Assembly (NCBI GenBank): GCA_024642445.1
Contig: JAHEBG010000068.1
Location: forward strand, 1 to 6,434
Length of the DNA: 6,434 nucleotides
From: Gammaproteobacteria bacterium
Lineage (GTDB): Bacteria; Pseudomonadota; Gammaproteobacteria; Xanthomonadales; Xanthomonadaceae
Reading direction: 5' to 3'
Shown here in pieces: positions 5,330 through 6,434 of this stretch. Positions within the stretch are counted from its first letter, which is position 1. Each line of letters begins with the position of its first letter. Both the position numbers and the translations under genes were made by a program. The notes beneath the pieces are model-generated. The model saw only the letters and a list, made by a program, of their open reading frames with translations, had not been told where the DNA came from and did not search any database.

Positions 5330-6434
5330 GCTCATTTCCTAGGCATACGGTTTTAGGTTCAGTGAAGAATCGCAATGCTTCCACGCCACCTTCGCGGCCA
5401 TAACCCGATTGTTTCATGCCGCCAAAGGGTGTGCGCAGGTCACGTTGCATCCATGTGTTGATCCAAACAATGCCACACTCCAGCTGCGATGCCATACGAT
5501 GTGCACGCGCCAGATTAGTGGTCCATACGCTGGCAGCCAAGCCGTATTTGGAATCATTTGCCATGCGCAATGCCTCAGCCTCGTCATCAAACCGGTGAAC
5601 CACCACCACCGGCCCGAAAATTTCTTCTTGGCAGCAGCGTGCAGACATCGGTAAATCGGCGATTATTGTGGGCTCAACATACCAACCGCCGTTATGCGTT
5701 ATGGCATTGCCGCCGCAGAGTACGGTGCCGCCTTCGGCGCGCGCCAAGGCTATAAAATCCATAACCTTGCGGTAGTGGGTTTCAGACATCAATGGCCCCA
5801 TCTGACTGTTCGGATCTTCAGGCGGGCCCACCTGTAAGGCCTTGGCTGCAGTCACAAGCTTGTTTGTAAATGTCTCGAAGATTCTGCTTTGTATCAATAG
5901 CCGCGAACTGCAAAGACAGATTTGACCCGCATTCTGGAAACTGGCGCGCAGCAATGTGGCTGCAGTATTGTCCGGAGCGTCATCGAAGACAACAGCCGGA
6001 TTTTTCCCGCCCATTTCCAGTGTGAGTTTCTTGAATTGCTCGGCGCATTCCAATGCGATTTTCCGGCCTACAGCGGTTGATCCGGTGAAACTGATGGCTT
6101 TGACTTCGGGGTGTGCAACCAGCGCTGCGCCCACATCCGCACCTGTGCCTTGAACCACAGACAAAACGCCGGGAGGAAATCCTATGGCCGCGGCGGTTTC
6201 CGCCAAAAGGTCGGCTGACATCGGGGTAACCTCACTGGGTTTGCCGATGACGCAATTGCCGGCAGCCAATGCCGGGGCCAGTTTCCAGCTGAGCAGGTAT
6301 AGCGGTAAATTCCAGGGACTGATCACAGCCACCACGCCCAAGGGCGCGTGCAGGGTATAGTTCAATCCGGCTTCCTGATGAAATGCCTGATCCAGACTTT
6401 GTAAGCCGGTGGCAGCAAAAAAACGGAAATTGGC
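5322..6434 (-). CDS. 2-aminomuconate 6-semialdehyde dehydrogenase (AMSDH), partial, N-terminus off the right edge
   Basis: NAD+-dependent aldehyde dehydrogenase that oxidises 2-aminomuconate 6-semialdehyde to 2-aminomuconate, the step after ACMSD. The window holds the last 370 residues; the family is about 480-500 long, so some 110-130 are missing. Visible in this fragment: ANFRFF at 2-6 of the edge; SPWNLPLYLL (39-48), with the oxyanion Asn42; KPSE (65-68) of the NAD site; FTGSTAVG (116-123); LEMGGKNPAV with catalytic Glu140; NAGQICLC with nucleophile Cys173; EEIFGPV; and RDLRTPFGGMKQSGYGREGG near the end. GQICLC and RDLRTPFGG are shared with hydroxymuconic semialdehyde dehydrogenase, so sequence alone cannot exclude that enzyme; the neighbours decide for AMSDH. 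The frame is open to the edge, so the apparent TTG at 6365 is not a start. Its stop overlaps the carbonic anhydrase ATG. It is the most promoter-proximal gene visible. Confidence 0.92.
   Translation of the reverse strand, partial: ANFRFFAATGLQSLDQAFHQEAGLNYTLHAPLGVVAVISPWNLPLYLLSWKLAPALAAGNCVIGKPSEVTPMSADLLAETAAAIGFPPGVLSVVQGTGADVGAALVAHPEVKAISFTGSTAVGRKIALECAEQFKKLTLEMGGKNPAVVFDDAPDNTAATLLRASFQNAGQICLCSSRLLIQSRIFETFTNKLVTAAKALQVGPPEDPNSQMGPLMSETHYRKVMDFIALARAEGGTVLCGGNAITHNGGWYVEPTIIADLPMSARCCQEEIFGPVVVVHRFDDEAEALRMANDSKYGLAASVWTTNLARAHRMASQLECGIVWINTWMQRDLRTPFGGMKQSGYGREGGVEALRFFTEPKTVCLGNEHG
5337..5340 (-). promoter_or_regulatory. Ribosome binding site of the carbonic anhydrase gene
   Basis: AGGA sits 7 bases before the ATG at 5329 but only 1 base before the ATG at 5335, which favours the later start. 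It lies within the coding end of the dehydrogenase gene. Confidence 0.65.

Larger units (their letters stand above)
1..6434 (-). other. Kynurenine to 2-aminomuconate catabolic operon, both ends cut
   Basis: Eight genes all read on the minus strand. From upstream to downstream the junctions are: 8-base overlap, 11-base overlap, 4-base overlap, 9-base gap, 11-base gap, 5-base gap (or 4-base overlap if kynureninase starts at the GTG), and 8-base overlap. No space is left for internal promoters in intergenic DNA or for factor-independent terminators. The promoter and any regulator must lie right of base 6434, and the operon end left of base 1. The gene order is not the order of reactions: late enzymes (AMSDH, deaminase) come first and the early enzymes KynU and KMO last. 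Single-transcript status is inferred from spacing. Confidence 0.85.

Noticed and set aside
1..6434. Neisseria-type DNA uptake sequence, suggested by several GCCGTC runs such as that near 3427-3440
   Set aside because: None matches GCCGTCTGAA; the runs fall in coding sequence as ordinary codons.
1..6434. Internal terminators, promoters, RNA genes, insertion sequences or CRISPR arrays
   Set aside because: No intergenic stretch exceeds 11 bases, and no direct or inverted repeats, transposase motifs or hairpin-plus-T tracts were seen at the junctions.

Overview
This window is one uninterrupted minus-strand operon for bacterial tryptophan/kynurenine catabolism by the 2-aminomuconate (3-hydroxyanthranilate meta-cleavage) route. 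It has eight co-directional genes, is cut at both ends, and has no gap longer than 11 bases. GC content is moderate (roughly mid-50s percent by eye). The protein styles point to a proteobacterium, probably gamma or beta: the carbonic anhydrase aligns with E. coli Can residue for residue at its active site, and the 3-hydroxyanthranilate dioxygenase is of the Ralstonia type with a rubredoxin-like site. Genus cannot be told from the sequence.

Layout in transcription order (right to left): 2-aminomuconate 6-semialdehyde dehydrogenase (N-terminus off the right edge, ends at 5322); type II beta-carbonic anhydrase (5329-4673); RidA-fold 2-aminomuconate deaminase (4683-4246); 3-hydroxyanthranilate 3,4-dioxygenase (GTG start, 4249-3722); SbtA-type sodium/bicarbonate permease (3712-2756); ACMS decarboxylase (2744-1734); kynureninase (1728-460); kynurenine 3-monooxygenase (starts at 467, C-terminus off the left edge). 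Five of the seven junctions overlap or are separated by 5 bases or less, and the other two are gaps of 9 and 11 bases with Shine-Dalgarno sites.

Pathway logic: KMO makes 3-hydroxykynurenine. KynU splits it to 3-hydroxyanthranilate and alanine. HAO opens the ring to ACMS. ACMSD decarboxylates it to 2-aminomuconate semialdehyde. AMSDH oxidises that to 2-aminomuconate, and the RidA-like protein deaminates it to 4-oxalocrotonate. The entry steps (tryptophan dioxygenase, formylkynurenine formamidase) and the lower steps to pyruvate and acetyl-CoA are not in the window.

The most unusual point is the insertion of two inorganic-carbon genes, a carbonic anhydrase and an SbtA-like bicarbonate permease, at two separate places inside the catabolic gene string. 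Both are tightly linked to their neighbours. This suggests that CO2/bicarbonate handling is a working part of this pathway, which releases CO2 at the ACMSD step. That role is an inference. No promoter, terminator, mobile element, RNA gene or repeat was found.
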